The notes under the pieces are model-generated. The model ran no database searches. It had not been told where the DNA came from and was given only the letters and a program-made list of their open reading frames with translations. This document shows positions 45,768 to 55,146 of a stretch of DNA of 64,000 nt, piece by piece. The stretch lies in contig NZ_BIMF01000001.1 in the NCBI RefSeq assembly GCF_004000945.1, forward strand, positions 741,556 to 805,555. The letters are read 5' to 3'. This stretch comes from Paenibacillus lautus NBRC 15380 (lineage in GTDB: Bacteria > Bacillota > Bacilli > Paenibacillales > Paenibacillaceae). Numbering within the stretch: position 1 is the stretch's first letter; every line of letters begins with the position of its first letter. The translations under genes were made by a program, and so were the position numbers.

Positions 45768-46739
45768 TTATTGAATGGTATGGAGAGGTTTTAGGTTGGC
45801 TTCAATCTGTTCCCGCTTCGGCTCCAGGAACGACGGCAGCGCGAGGGATTCGCCGAGATGATCGATATGCTCATCCGTGTCAAAGCCCGGGCCGTCGGTG
45901 GCCACCTCGAATAAAATACCGTTAGGCTCTCGGAAATACAAGGAACGGAAGTAGAAACGATCGACAAATCCCGAATTCGAAAATCCAACATCGCCAATCC
46001 GATCAATCCAGGACCGGAGCTCCTCCTCATCCTCAACGCGGAATGCAACGTGATGAACGCCGCCGCGGCCAAGCCGCTCCTGCGGAAGGTCCGTTCGTTC
46101 CTCCACGTGCACTTCCGCTCCCGTTCCGCCTTCCCCTGTCTCAAAAACAAGGATATCCGGCTGCCCGTCTACAGGCGAAGCATACTGACCTTTGTAACGG
46201 AAGCCCATCAGCTCCGTCAATACTTTCACGGTCTGCACTGGATTAGGCACGGTTAGCTGCACCGGACCTAAACCGATAATGGCGTATTCCACCGGAACCG
46301 GACCCTTTTCCCACGGGATGCCCCCAGGAACTCCCTCATTATGTTCATCCGAAACCAGAATGATGCGCTGGCCCTCGAAATCCCTGAAGAGAAGTGTCAA
46401 TCGGCCGGCACGTTCCTTGATCTCCTCGCGTTCTACCCCGTGCTCACCCAGCCGCCGGGTCCAGTATTCCAAAGCGCGGTCACTGGGCACGCGAAGGGAT
46501 GTTGCCGAGATGCTGTTGTTTCCCTCACGGGTCCGGCCGGCCATCGGAATTTCGAAGAAGGTAAGCTCCGTCCCGGGGTTTCCTTTTTCGTCGCCATAAA
46601 ACAGATGGTAGACCGACACATCGTCCTGGTTCACCGTTTTCTTAACCAAACGCATGCCAAGCACCTTTGTATAAAATTCGAAGTTGCGCGAAGCCGCAGC
46701 CGTTAACGCGGATACGTGATGAATTCCTTTAAACTTCAT
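45768..46739 (-). CDS. VOC-family ring-cleaving dioxygenase
   Basis: A 323-residue protein of two tandem vicinal-oxygen-chelate modules. The first begins KFKGIHHVSALTAAASRNFEFYTKVLGMRLVKKTVNQDD, with metal His and the family pattern YHLFYGDEKGNPGTELTFF. The second has GLGPVQLTVPNPVQTVKVLTELMGF, GGVHHVAFRVEDEEEL and FREPNGILFEVATDGPGF, whose His and Glu complete the metal site. Close to the MhqA/MhqE/MhqO group acting on hydroquinones and catechols. The start at 46739 follows GGAGG. Confidence 0.9.
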   Translation of the reverse strand: MKFKGIHHVSALTAAASRNFEFYTKVLGMRLVKKTVNQDDVSVYHLFYGDEKGNPGTELTFFEIPMAGRTREGNNSISATSLRVPSDRALEYWTRRLGEHGVEREEIKERAGRLTLLFRDFEGQRIILVSDEHNEGVPGGIPWEKGPVPVEYAIIGLGPVQLTVPNPVQTVKVLTELMGFRYKGQYASPVDGQPDILVFETGEGGTGAEVHVEERTDLPQERLGRGGVHHVAFRVEDEEELRSWIDRIGDVGFSNSGFVDRFYFRSLYFREPNGILFEVATDGPGFDTDEHIDHLGESLALPSFLEPKREQIEANLKPLHTIQ

Positions 46740-46888
46740 GACTTCAACCTCCATCTATATGATTTATTCGTTATTAATAGCATGTTAACCATCCCAGGCA
46801 CCTGTCCTGTTTGGTTAAACGCCTTATTCGAAAAAGCAGCTTCATCCTTGCTTCTTTAACTTATCTTGTGTATCTGTTGCTTAATCTC

Positions 46889-46932
46889 AGTTTAGTATTT
46901 AAACCTTAAATCGTCAAGTCTTAATATTAAGA
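46889..46932 (-). promoter_or_regulatory. Promoter of the dioxygenase gene with two operator-like palindromes
   Basis: On the minus strand TTGACG (46917-46912) and TAAACT (46894-46889) are 17 bases apart. The spacer holds ATTTAAGGTTTAAAT (perfect 6-bp arms) and the perfect 14-base palindrome TCTTAATATTAAGA abuts the -35 (46919-46932). The layout fits repression by a MarR-type regulator, not encoded nearby. The rest of the 330-bp gap holds only the terminator of the neighbouring operon. Confidence 0.5.
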
Positions 46933-46939
46933 TATTTAA

Positions 46940-46999
46940 AATAAAAATAACAGAACTCCCTTTTTCCCTGATCAAACCCGGAAAAAATGGATCTGTTAT
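46940..46999 (-). terminator. Terminator of the sugar importer/two-component operon
   Basis: On the minus strand ATAACAGA(TCC) and (GGAGT)TCTGTTAT form a long stem with inner TTTTTTCC/GGGAAAAA pairing, followed by TTTTATTTTAAA, about 75 bases after the regulator stop. Confidence 0.75.
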
Positions 47000-47072
47000 T
47001 CATTCCCTGCTGTACTGAAACCTATCCTCATAGGATTGGCCCATTAACACCACGAACAAGGCATAAGCCTCT

Positions 47073-48671
47073 TTATGTCTTGGATATCGCCTCTTCGCGA
47101 TACTCGGAGGGCGTTTTCCCTGTTATTTTCTTGAATACCTGCGTGAAATATCGAGGATCCTGATACCCTACCAGGGGCGCTACCTGGTATACCTTCACAT
47201 CCGTATTCAGCAAAATGCTCTTGGCCTTCTCGATCCGGCATTCCGTTAAGTACTCCAGAAACGTATATCCCGTTGTGGCCTTAAACAGGGTACAGAAATG
47301 GCTGATGCTCAAATCCGCCAGCTCCGAAACCTCTTCAATGCTGAGATCCTTCTGATAATTTTCCGCAATATAATCCTTGGCCTTACCCATAACGGCCTGG
47401 ACATTGTCCTTGGCCTGCCCCGACCGGCTCTCGGCAATCCATTTGCTGAAATGGCTTTTAATGACATCCATCAGCTGCTGAAGGGTGCCAGATGCATAAA
47501 GCTCCTGCAGCAATTCCTCCAGTGACCACTCAAACAGCACCTTCATATGCTCAAACTGCCGATACAGCACGACACTCATCTCCAGAAGCACCCGCTCGGT
47601 CATTTCCCGGCTGAAGGCATGCTCCTCGATATAAGCCTTGGTCTCGTCAAAAAGCTCCAACAGCCGCTCCTTGTGAAGCGTGCGGATGCTTTCCACCATG
47701 AGCGACTCGAGATGCTTCGGATACTTCGCTTCGCTGGCCGTTTCCATGACGGAATCGGGAGTCCCGACAAACACCCCCTCTTCCCCGGAATAGAACCGCT
47801 GGTATAACGCGCGGACCGCCGTCTCATAAGCCGTTCCCAAGCGGTCAATCCCGGCCATGCTGGGACTGAAGCCGACCGAGCAGGACAGCTTCGTATTCCG
47901 CTTGATCAATTGCACCAGATCCCGGCCGATGACCTCCTGCCGCTCTCTCGTCAGGTTCGGAAACAGCAGCACCCATTCCCCGCTGCGGAAAGGAAATACC
48001 GTTAACCCGCCATGCTGCAAGGACCATTCCTCGAGGACGTTCCGTACGGCAAACAGCCACAGGCGCTTCTCGTCCATGCTCCATGACTCGTTAAGCCGCA
48101 AGTAATGATCCAATTGAATGACGGCCATCGTGTATCCATGCTCCAGCTCGCTGTCCTCCAGCCACTGCATATGCTGCAAGGGGCTTCGGTTCCCCTCGAT
48201 GAATTCCGTCAGCATCCTCTCCCGGGCCAGCAGCGATAAAACCTTGATCGAGTGCAGCATTTGGTCATCCGCAATCTGCTTCTCCAGGGCTCTGGCCGCC
48301 TTGGCTATCGTCTCCGTCAGCTCATCATGATCGATCGGCTTCAGCAAGTAATCGAATGCCCCTTCGCGTAGCGCTTCCCTTGCGTATTCGAATTCACCGT
48401 ACCCGCTTATAAAAATAATGATCCGCCGCGCCTGATCCGCCTTCAGCTCCTTCATGAGTGTAATGCCATCCATTCCCGGCATCCGAATATCGCTAATGAT
48501 CATATGCGGCGACACTTCACGCGCCAGCTTCAGAGCGCTGTCCCCTGTCTTGGCCTCCCCAACGACTTCCAGATCCAGCTCATCCCAGGGAATGGCTGCC
48601 CTTAGACTGCGCAGAATGATCGGCTCATCATCGACCAGAATGACTCTGAATTTACCGTCCGATCCGCCCAT
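47073..48671 (-). CDS. YesN-type response regulator with AraC DNA-binding domain
   Basis: A 532-residue regulator. The receiver domain (about 8-125) holds VILVDDEPIILRSLRAAIPW, Asp in MIISDIRMPGMDGITLM (about 59) and Lys in DYLLKPIDHDEL. A long middle region of about 280 residues follows. Two AraC helix-turn-helix motifs are at about 425-528: IEEVSELADLSISHFCTLFKATTG and VYQVAPLVGYQDPRYFTQVFKKITGKTPSEYR. The start follows AAGGGGGAA. Last gene of the importer/sensor operon; partner of the YesM-like kinase. Confidence 0.94.
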   Translation of the reverse strand: MGGSDGKFRVILVDDEPIILRSLRAAIPWDELDLEVVGEAKTGDSALKLAREVSPHMIISDIRMPGMDGITLMKELKADQARRIIIFISGYGEFEYAREALREGAFDYLLKPIDHDELTETIAKAARALEKQIADDQMLHSIKVLSLLARERMLTEFIEGNRSPLQHMQWLEDSELEHGYTMAVIQLDHYLRLNESWSMDEKRLWLFAVRNVLEEWSLQHGGLTVFPFRSGEWVLLFPNLTRERQEVIGRDLVQLIKRNTKLSCSVGFSPSMAGIDRLGTAYETAVRALYQRFYSGEEGVFVGTPDSVMETASEAKYPKHLESLMVESIRTLHKERLLELFDETKAYIEEHAFSREMTERVLLEMSVVLYRQFEHMKVLFEWSLEELLQELYASGTLQQLMDVIKSHFSKWIAESRSGQAKDNVQAVMGKAKDYIAENYQKDLSIEEVSELADLSISHFCTLFKATTGYTFLEYLTECRIEKAKSILLNTDVKVYQVAPLVGYQDPRYFTQVFKKITGKTPSEYREEAISKT

Positions 48672-48695
48672 GACGTTCCCCCTTGTCTCTTTTGG

Positions 48696-50039
48696 TTACT
48701 CCGGCACTGTGTTTCGCCTTAGCTGCCAATAGCGCACCGAGGACTTCTGAATCTGTTCCAGTGCGGCGGCAGCTTGCGTCCGTCCTCCAATCATATCCTC
48801 AATCACTTTAAGGAATAAACGGTTCACCTCAGGTGACAGCTTGTTATCGTATGGCAGAAACGTACTCGTGGATTCCTCCATCAATTCCGTGACCTGGGCA
48901 AACACCGGCCCGGTTTTGTTTGAATCATAGGCAATCTTCATCGAAGGAACGCGGAGCCCTTCATACACCAGCCGTGTCTGCACCTCTGGGGTATAGAACA
49001 TGCCCAGCAGTTCCAAAGCCGCTTGCTTTTTTGACTCATCCAAATCCGATGACAGCCCGATGCCAATCGTATATCCGCCTGCCAAGGACCGTTCTTCGCC
49101 AGGAAGAAGGGACGGAAAGGGAATGACGCCTACCTCATTCTGAAAATCCGGATGATCCTCATTCCGGAACAGCGTGATATCCCAGCTGCCGTTCAGATAC
49201 ATCGCTGCCTTCCCTTCGGTGAACTGGGCTATCGCTTCTTCCGTGGAAATTTCATTTGCGTTCGGACTGAACGCTTCTGCGTTGATCCACGACTCCAGCT
49301 GCTCAAACGCCTCCAAATACGACTCATGCACAAAGCTGACCTGATCCTCTCCTTCAACCAGCCGGTCAATCAGCTCCGGGCCCGCGTACCGATCCATGAA
49401 ATAATGCGCAAAAATCCCTGCCGGCCAGCGGTCTTCGTTCCCAAGCGCAAAGGGAATGATATCGTTCTCGCGAAGCTTCCGAATCACCTCAATCAGCTCA
49501 TCCAGCGTCTTCGGAGGCTCCAGGTCCAGCTGCCGGAATAAAGCCCGATTATAATAGATCGGCTCCGCGTGTCCCTCAAAAGGCAGGCCGTAAATCCGAT
49601 TGTTGAAGGTCCAATGGTGCAGATCCTTGAATTGCTCTTTCAGACCGGTATCCTGCAAAAAATCCGTTAAATCCATCAGCCGGTTGGATCTTGCATAGGG
49701 CACGATCTCGGCTCCGCCGAATAGGACAAACATATCCGGCGGCGTACCGGTGACCATCTCGCTCTTCAGCTTTTGTTCCCGGTGAATCGTTTGATCGATG
49801 CTTTCAAAGTTCACCTTTACATTTGGATGCGCTTTCTCATACGTGCGAACAATGCTCTCGAATATGGCCAGCACCGGTCTGTCATGCTCCTTGTTCCAGA
49901 AATGCCGAAACGTCAGCGTAATTTTCTCGGGCTGTTCCTCCCGGGCCGGTCCCTGACTCTGCACCGTAACCCACGCGACAGACAGCGCCAACAGAGTGGC
50001 ATATCCGACAATCCAGCCCCAATTCCAAAACCATCTCAC
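48696..50039 (-). CDS. Membrane-anchored sugar-binding protein between kinase and regulator
   Basis: A 447-residue type 1 extracellular solute-binding protein (RHFWNKEHDRPVLAIFESIVRTYEKAHPNVKVNFESID, GTPPDMFVLFGGAEIVPYA, AAMYLNGSWDITLF, AGGYTIGIGLSSDLDESK). Unlike most Gram-positive binding proteins it has no lipobox Cys: residues 1-26 form a Trp-rich hydrophobic helix, probably an uncleaved anchor. The GTG start at 50039 follows GGGGGTG. It lies between the kinase (16 bp upstream) and the regulator (24 bp downstream), so it may serve as the sugar-sensing partner of the kinase rather than in transport. Confidence 0.88.
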   Translation of the reverse strand: MRWFWNWGWIVGYATLLALSVAWVTVQSQGPAREEQPEKITLTFRHFWNKEHDRPVLAIFESIVRTYEKAHPNVKVNFESIDQTIHREQKLKSEMVTGTPPDMFVLFGGAEIVPYARSNRLMDLTDFLQDTGLKEQFKDLHHWTFNNRIYGLPFEGHAEPIYYNRALFRQLDLEPPKTLDELIEVIRKLRENDIIPFALGNEDRWPAGIFAHYFMDRYAGPELIDRLVEGEDQVSFVHESYLEAFEQLESWINAEAFSPNANEISTEEAIAQFTEGKAAMYLNGSWDITLFRNEDHPDFQNEVGVIPFPSLLPGEERSLAGGYTIGIGLSSDLDESKKQAALELLGMFYTPEVQTRLVYEGLRVPSMKIAYDSNKTGPVFAQVTELMEESTSTFLPYDNKLSPEVNRLFLKVIEDMIGGRTQAAAALEQIQKSSVRYWQLRRNTVPE

Positions 50040-50055
50040 TCTGCAGCACCCCCTG

Positions 50056-51777
50056 TCATGTCAGTATTTTCGGTATTCGGATTCGTATCAAGGAGCCGTA
50101 ACCGGGCGAGGAACAGATCATCAATCCGTAACGGCTGCCAAACCGGATCCGCAGCCTTTCATGTACATTCTTCAGACCGACTCCGTTCTCGCGATACTTC
50201 TTTAGTTGTCCCGGGTCCGTATTCCATAGCTTGATCAGCGTTTCCGGATCAAAGCCCGGACCGTTGTCCTCTACATCGATCACGATATCCTCGCCGTCCT
50301 CGGACACCCTGATTGAGATCAATCCGCTTTCCTCCATCGGCTCAATCCCGTGATATAAAGCGTTCTCAACAATCGGCTGAATAATCAGCTTTTGTGTAAC
50401 GTAGTGCCTCAGTTCATTCGGAAGCTCAATGCCGTAATCGAATTTTTCCTCAAATCGGAATTTCTGTATCCGCATATAATGCTGGACATGTTCCAGCTCC
50501 ATGCTAACCGGTATGAGCTCATGATGCTCGCTGATGCTGATGCGAAGCAGCTTACCAAGGGAGACCACCATCTTGCTGATATCCTTGTTTCCCTGAAGTA
50601 CGGCCATCGAATTAATCGATTCCAGTGAATTGTATATAAAATGCGGATTGATCTGAGCGACCAGCGCCTGCATCTCCGCTTCCTTTTTCCGTGCTTGTTC
50701 CGTCTCGACCTGTCCGATCAGCTCCTGAATCTGCGTGCTCATCCGGTTAAAGCCGTCAATTAACAGATCCGTCTCGTCCTCCGCCACTTTATGCGATGGG
50801 ATCGGAACGAAGATGCCCTGCTTAACGCGCTTCATCCCGTTCACCGCGCTGATGATGCTGCGCACCATTCTGCGCACAAAAAAACGGTCGAACAGAAATG
50901 CCGACACGAGCGAGATCAATCCCAGAATCAAGGCCAGATTACGAATCGAGACCGATTCGGCCGAGATGAGTTTGCTTGGTGTGATGGCGACCAGAAACCA
51001 TTCTTTATTGTGAGAAGGAGAATACGTGATCAGCGATTTTTCATCTGCATATTGATCGATATAATAGCCTTTTCCATTCGTATAGCTATCCGACAGAAAC
51101 GGGAATGCCGTCCGCTCCCCGATGTGCCCGCCTGACTTGCTGAACACGATCCGACCCTGCTTGTTGACCAGCAAAATATCTCCCTGCTTCAGCGTTGCCG
51201 CCTCCCAGAACACCTGATCGAGCAGATCCGGCTTCACATAAATCACGATCGTTCCGATATCCTCCAGCGAGTAATAATCCTTAATGACTCTGGATTGAAT
51301 CAAAACGGGAGAACCGGATGCTGCCGAGCCGTTCTCGCCGGGACCGACCCATACGGGGCGCCCTTCCGCCTTCTCCACCGCTTCATACCAGTCCTGCTGC
51401 CTCAGCTCCTGAGGCTCCATTCCGCCATTCGTATGATATAGCAATTGGTCGTTCGAATAAAAGGCAAACGACGAAATCATCGGATGATTGATCAAATTGT
51501 TGATCTCCTGCCGCTGCTCGTAGGTAACCGCGTATTCCGGCTGCTTCAGCATCTGCTGAACCGACTGCTGGGTGATCGCCGAGTTCGAAATCGTCGTGAT
51601 TTCATTCAAGGCGAACTTCAGCTTCCGATCCGTTTCCAGAAGCGAGATCCAGTAAAAATCATTCGACTTCTTCTCCATCGCACCCGAAAAGCTGTAATAG
51701 GATACCCCGCCCAGCGCGATGACCGGAATGAAGACCAGAAGAATAATAGCCAGCAATATCTTTCGGCGGAGTTTCAT
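50056..51777 (-). CDS. YesM-type sensor histidine kinase
   Basis: A 573-residue kinase. Membrane helices at about 8-28 and about 275-300 enclose a dCache-like extracellular domain (NNLINHPMISSFAFYSNDQLLYH, GTIVIYVKPDLLDQVFW). HAMP follows (RMVRSIISAVNGMKRVKQGIF), then the His kinase domain of the LytS/YesM class with phosphoacceptor in ALVAQINPHFIYNSLESINSMAV (about 375). The ATPase part has IVENALYHGIEPMEESG, DVEDNGPGFDP and GVGLKNVHERLRI. Upstream gene: the MalG-type permease, 80 bp away. Confidence 0.94.
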   Translation of the reverse strand: MKLRRKILLAIILLVFIPVIALGGVSYYSFSGAMEKKSNDFYWISLLETDRKLKFALNEITTISNSAITQQSVQQMLKQPEYAVTYEQRQEINNLINHPMISSFAFYSNDQLLYHTNGGMEPQELRQQDWYEAVEKAEGRPVWVGPGENGSAASGSPVLIQSRVIKDYYSLEDIGTIVIYVKPDLLDQVFWEAATLKQGDILLVNKQGRIVFSKSGGHIGERTAFPFLSDSYTNGKGYYIDQYADEKSLITYSPSHNKEWFLVAITPSKLISAESVSIRNLALILGLISLVSAFLFDRFFVRRMVRSIISAVNGMKRVKQGIFVPIPSHKVAEDETDLLIDGFNRMSTQIQELIGQVETEQARKKEAEMQALVAQINPHFIYNSLESINSMAVLQGNKDISKMVVSLGKLLRISISEHHELIPVSMELEHVQHYMRIQKFRFEEKFDYGIELPNELRHYVTQKLIIQPIVENALYHGIEPMEESGLISIRVSEDGEDIVIDVEDNGPGFDPETLIKLWNTDPGQLKKYRENGVGLKNVHERLRIRFGSRYGLMICSSPGYGSLIRIRIPKILT

Positions 51778-51857
51778 GGATCCTTCCTCCCTCCACTCTA
51801 CTATGTCTATTATTCTTCATGGCAGTCCGCATTCCTTGTAGGACATCACCCCGCATG

Positions 51858-52721
51858 TTAACTTTTTATCGCGCCTGATGTCAGACCCGCGATGACATAG
51901 CGGCTGAACAATAGAAACACAATGAGAAGCGGCAGCGTAGCCGTGAAGGTAGCGGACATGATCATCCCGAAATCAAGGCCGTCCTTATTGGTGAACAATT
52001 GCTGCAGCGCAATTTGAATGGTGTAATTTTCTCTATTTTTCAATACGACGAGCGGCCAGAAGAAATCATTCCACACATTCATGAAATTCAGAATTCCCAG
52101 TGTAGCCATCGCCGGTGTTACCACAGGAATAGCTATGTTCCAGAAAATCCGGAAATGTCCGCCGCCATCAATCCGCCCCGCTTCGATCAGCTCGGTATGA
52201 ACGGCGGAAGCGATGTACTGCCGCATCCAGAAGATGCCGAAGGCATTGACCATGGCGGGCACGATCAGCGCTTTGTAGCTGTCGATCCAGTGGAGCTTGG
52301 CCATGATGACGTACTGTGGAAGCACGCCCAGTTGGGCAGGCACAAGCATCGTGGCAATGACAAAGACAAACAGCGTCTTCTTCAACGGGAACTCATACTT
52401 GGCAAAAGCATAACCCGCCAGCGTACAGAGGAACACAACGGACAAGGTCACGGATGTAGACACAACGACCGAGTTCATCAATGCCCTGAAAAAGTCCGTT
52501 CGCTCCAGCACGCGCGCGAAGTTATCCAGAAACTGCGTGCCGGGCGTAAGCAGCGGCGGAATATGAAATGCCGCATCCTTATCATTGGTAGCCACAACAA
52601 ACATCCAGTAGAACGGGAAGATCGAGACCAGCGCGCCAAGGATCATGAAGAGGTAGAAGAAAAATTTAGCGACAACACCGGGTTCATCCGGTTTTTTTCG
52701 GCTTATGGCGACTGTGCTCAT
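51858..52721 (-). CDS. Carbohydrate ABC transporter permease, MalG/YesQ type
   Basis: A 287-residue permease with six membrane helices. The EAA loop reads SAVHTELIEAGRIDGGGHFRIFWNIAIPVVTP (about 175-206); note EAGRIDG instead of the usual EAAKIDG. It ends VIAGLTSGAIKS. The ATG overlaps the previous permease stop by 4 bases. No ATPase gene lies in the operon, so a shared MsmX-type ATPase is likely. The sugar is unknown; the YesM/YesN context points to plant or other polysaccharide fragments. Confidence 0.93.
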   Translation of the reverse strand: MSTVAISRKKPDEPGVVAKFFFYLFMILGALVSIFPFYWMFVVATNDKDAAFHIPPLLTPGTQFLDNFARVLERTDFFRALMNSVVVSTSVTLSVVFLCTLAGYAFAKYEFPLKKTLFVFVIATMLVPAQLGVLPQYVIMAKLHWIDSYKALIVPAMVNAFGIFWMRQYIASAVHTELIEAGRIDGGGHFRIFWNIAIPVVTPAMATLGILNFMNVWNDFFWPLVVLKNRENYTIQIALQQLFTNKDGLDFGMIMSATFTATLPLLIVFLLFSRYVIAGLTSGAIKS

Positions 52722-53674
52722 GCTTTTTTACCTCCCGTATCTTTACCTTCGCGGCCCAGCATCATATTTAATACCGAGAATAGAATGGTGGCGATAAACA
52801 AGAGGACCGCCGTTGCCGCTGCCGTACCGAAAAATCCGTTCTTAAATGCTTCATTATACAGATAAGTGACCATCGTTACCCCTTCCTGACGCGTAGAGCC
52901 CGTGCCGGACTGACCAAGGAATACATAAGGCTCCGTAAACAATTGGAGCGCGCCGATCGTTGATACCAAGGTAACAAACAGAATAAATGGCCGAAGAAGC
53001 GGCAGCGTGATATAGAGCAGCTGTTGGCCTCTGGTAGCGCCGTCGATTTTGGCCGCTTCATAAATGTCGGTCGGAATGCTCTGCAGCCCCGACAGAAAAA
53101 TGATGGCGTTATAACCCATCCACCGCCACATAACCATGGTCGATATCGCGATTTTGACTCCCCACCAGCCGGAGTTGAACGGTACGCTTTCCGCACCGAA
53201 GGTGTTCAAGAGCCAGTTGACCATCCCGTTGTTGCCGAACATCGTACTGAACACGAGCGTCACGGCAACGATGGAGGTGATGTTCGGCATGAAATACAGA
53301 ATGCGGAACGCGTTCTTGAATTTGTTCAAGGCCGAGTTGAGCATAACCGCCACAAATAAGGCCACAATCAGCTGCGGCACGGTTCCCATCAAAGCCATAA
53401 TGAGTGTGTTGCTAAACGCGATCCAGAAGGTCGGGTCGCTTGTAATCAGCTCGTAGTTCTTGAAGCCGACGTATTTCATCGGTCCGAGCGCGTCCCATTT
53501 GAAGAAAGACAAATAGATGGTAAAAAGAATCGGATACAGACCAAAAATTGCGAACAATATGAAAAATGGCGATATGAACGTATAAGCCGTAAACCGGCTT
53601 CGCACGGTCTCCGTCAACAAGCGCCGCCTTTGCGGCACCGGCTGCGGCGATTCTGCCGTTGCTGTGTCAGCCAT
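52718..53674 (-). CDS. Carbohydrate ABC transporter permease, MalF/YesP type
   Basis: A 318-residue permease; six helices after a cytoplasmic N-terminal stretch (ESPQPVPQRRRLLTETVRSR). The EAA loop is LQSIPTDIYEAAKIDGATRGQQLLYITLPLLRP (about 192-224). GGAGGTG lies before the ATG. It partners with the following MalG-type gene (ATGA overlap). It lies downstream of the binding-protein gene, separated by a strong hairpin. Confidence 0.93.
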   Translation of the reverse strand: MADTATAESPQPVPQRRRLLTETVRSRFTAYTFISPFFILFAIFGLYPILFTIYLSFFKWDALGPMKYVGFKNYELITSDPTFWIAFSNTLIMALMGTVPQLIVALFVAVMLNSALNKFKNAFRILYFMPNITSIVAVTLVFSTMFGNNGMVNWLLNTFGAESVPFNSGWWGVKIAISTMVMWRWMGYNAIIFLSGLQSIPTDIYEAAKIDGATRGQQLLYITLPLLRPFILFVTLVSTIGALQLFTEPYVFLGQSGTGSTRQEGVTMVTYLYNEAFKNGFFGTAAATAVLLFIATILFSVLNMMLGREGKDTGGKKA

Positions 53675-53702
53675 GATGCACCTCCAGGTAGGTAAGGATA
53701 AA

Positions 53703-53746
53703 TCCGAACCCGAGCGAAGGGCGCTTTATCCCTTCTCGGGTTCGGA
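53703..53746 (-). other. Intercistronic stem-loop between binding protein and permease genes
   Basis: TCCGAACCCGAGAAGGG pairs with CCCTTCGCTCGGGTTCGGA on the minus strand. The following sequence (TTTATCC) is only weakly T-rich, so it may protect the binding-protein mRNA or terminate partly. It resembles in place the hairpin between malE and malF. Confidence 0.6.
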
Positions 53747-53793
53747 CGGTTATTGGATATAACGGGCTAGCTGGAATGATCCGTCTGTTTAAC

Positions 53794-55146
53794 CTAGCTG
53801 CGATCGACCAGCGTCTTGATTTGCTTCATTGCGCTTTCCCATTCTTTTTGCGGGTCGGCCTTTTTCTCCAGCACGTTTTTGAGCGCGTTCTTGATGATCG
53901 TGTCGGTCTGGTCATGAAGCGGTCCGTAGTAAACCGGCTTGATGCGTTCCGCCGATTTGGCATACGCTTCGGAAATCACCTGGCCGCCGAAGAATTCGTC
54001 CTTCTCTTCCGTGAACGAAGGCTCGCTGTATACCGCCGGGATGGACGGGAACAAGCCGCTGTCCTTGAACGATTTCAACTGATTCTCCTTGTTAAGCACC
54101 CACGAGATAAATTCGTAGGCTTCCTTCGAATGCTTGCCTTCCTTTGGCAGGGTCAGGAACGAACCGCCCCAGTTGCCTGCTCCTTCAGGAAGCTGGGCAA
54201 TCTGCCATTTGCCTGCGGTGTCCTTCGCATTGCGGATGGTACCGGCAATCCAAGCCGGGCCGAGCATGACGCCAAAGTCGCCGTCGTTGATCGCTTTTTG
54301 CCATTCAGGAGACCACAGGATCCAGTTGCCGATCCAGCCTTCCTGAATTCCTTTTACCGTAAAGTCGTAAGCTTTCCTCACTTGCGGGTTCGTATCTCCG
54401 ATAAAGGAGCCATCCTCTTTGTTGAAGTAGATTTGATCCGGAGATTGGTCGCGCACCCCGTTGTATACCAGGTCCGTCAAGTCGGCGAACGGTTTTCCTG
54501 TTTTGCTTGTGAACTCCTTGGCCACGCTGGCGAATTTGTCCCATGAGTCAATCGCTGCGCTAAATCCGTCCGGATCGGTCGGCAGTCCGGCTTGCTCAGC
54601 CAGATCCGTACGGTAATAGACGACCGTAGGGCCGATGTCTGTAGGCAGACCGAGTTGGAAGGAGCCGTCAACCGATGTGGCCTGCTTCCATTTCCACTCC
54701 AGGTAGTTGCCCTCTAAGTCTTTGGCGCCCAGGTCGTACAGGTTATAGAACTTATCTTGGTTATTGATGAAGCGCTCCATGAAGGCGATTTCCAGCTGAA
54801 AAATATCGGGTGCGCCAGAGCCTGCGGACAATGCCGTCGTCAGATTGTTGTGGTGCGCAGTTTGGTCCGACGTATTCTGGAATTTGAATGTAATGTTCGG
54901 ATGCTCCTTCGTATATTCCTTCGCCAGATCCTCATAGTTGGTCGTTCCCAGCGACCAGAAGGAGAGCTCGATTTTCTCTGTGGACTCGGTTCCTTCTTTC
55001 GTATTGTCCGTCTCTTCGTTGCTGCTGCCTCCCCCCGGAGATTCAGCCGTACTGCTTCCGTTACCGCCTCCGCCTCCACATGCGGCCAGCGTGAACACCA
55101 TGATGATACTCAGGAGCAGCAAGCTCCATGACTTAAACCTTTTCAT
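53794..55146 (-). CDS. Extracellular sugar-binding lipoprotein of the importer
   Basis: A 450-residue type 1 solute-binding protein. The lipoprotein signal is at 1-22 (SWSLLLLSIIMVFTLAACGGG), followed by a Gly/Ser/Thr/Glu linker (to about 52). IELSFWSLGTTNYEDLAKEYTKEHPNITFKFQ opens the fold, and GAPDIFQLEIAFMERFI and GDFGVMLGPAWIAGTIRNA are typical. GAGGGGT precedes the start. First gene of the operon binding protein - permease - permease - kinase - anchored binding protein - regulator. Substrate not determined. Confidence 0.93.
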   Translation of the reverse strand: MKRFKSWSLLLLSIIMVFTLAACGGGGGNGSSTAESPGGGSSNEETDNTKEGTESTEKIELSFWSLGTTNYEDLAKEYTKEHPNITFKFQNTSDQTAHHNNLTTALSAGSGAPDIFQLEIAFMERFINNQDKFYNLYDLGAKDLEGNYLEWKWKQATSVDGSFQLGLPTDIGPTVVYYRTDLAEQAGLPTDPDGFSAAIDSWDKFASVAKEFTSKTGKPFADLTDLVYNGVRDQSPDQIYFNKEDGSFIGDTNPQVRKAYDFTVKGIQEGWIGNWILWSPEWQKAINDGDFGVMLGPAWIAGTIRNAKDTAGKWQIAQLPEGAGNWGGSFLTLPKEGKHSKEAYEFISWVLNKENQLKSFKDSGLFPSIPAVYSEPSFTEEKDEFFGGQVISEAYAKSAERIKPVYYGPLHDQTDTIIKNALKNVLEKKADPQKEWESAMKQIKTLVDRS

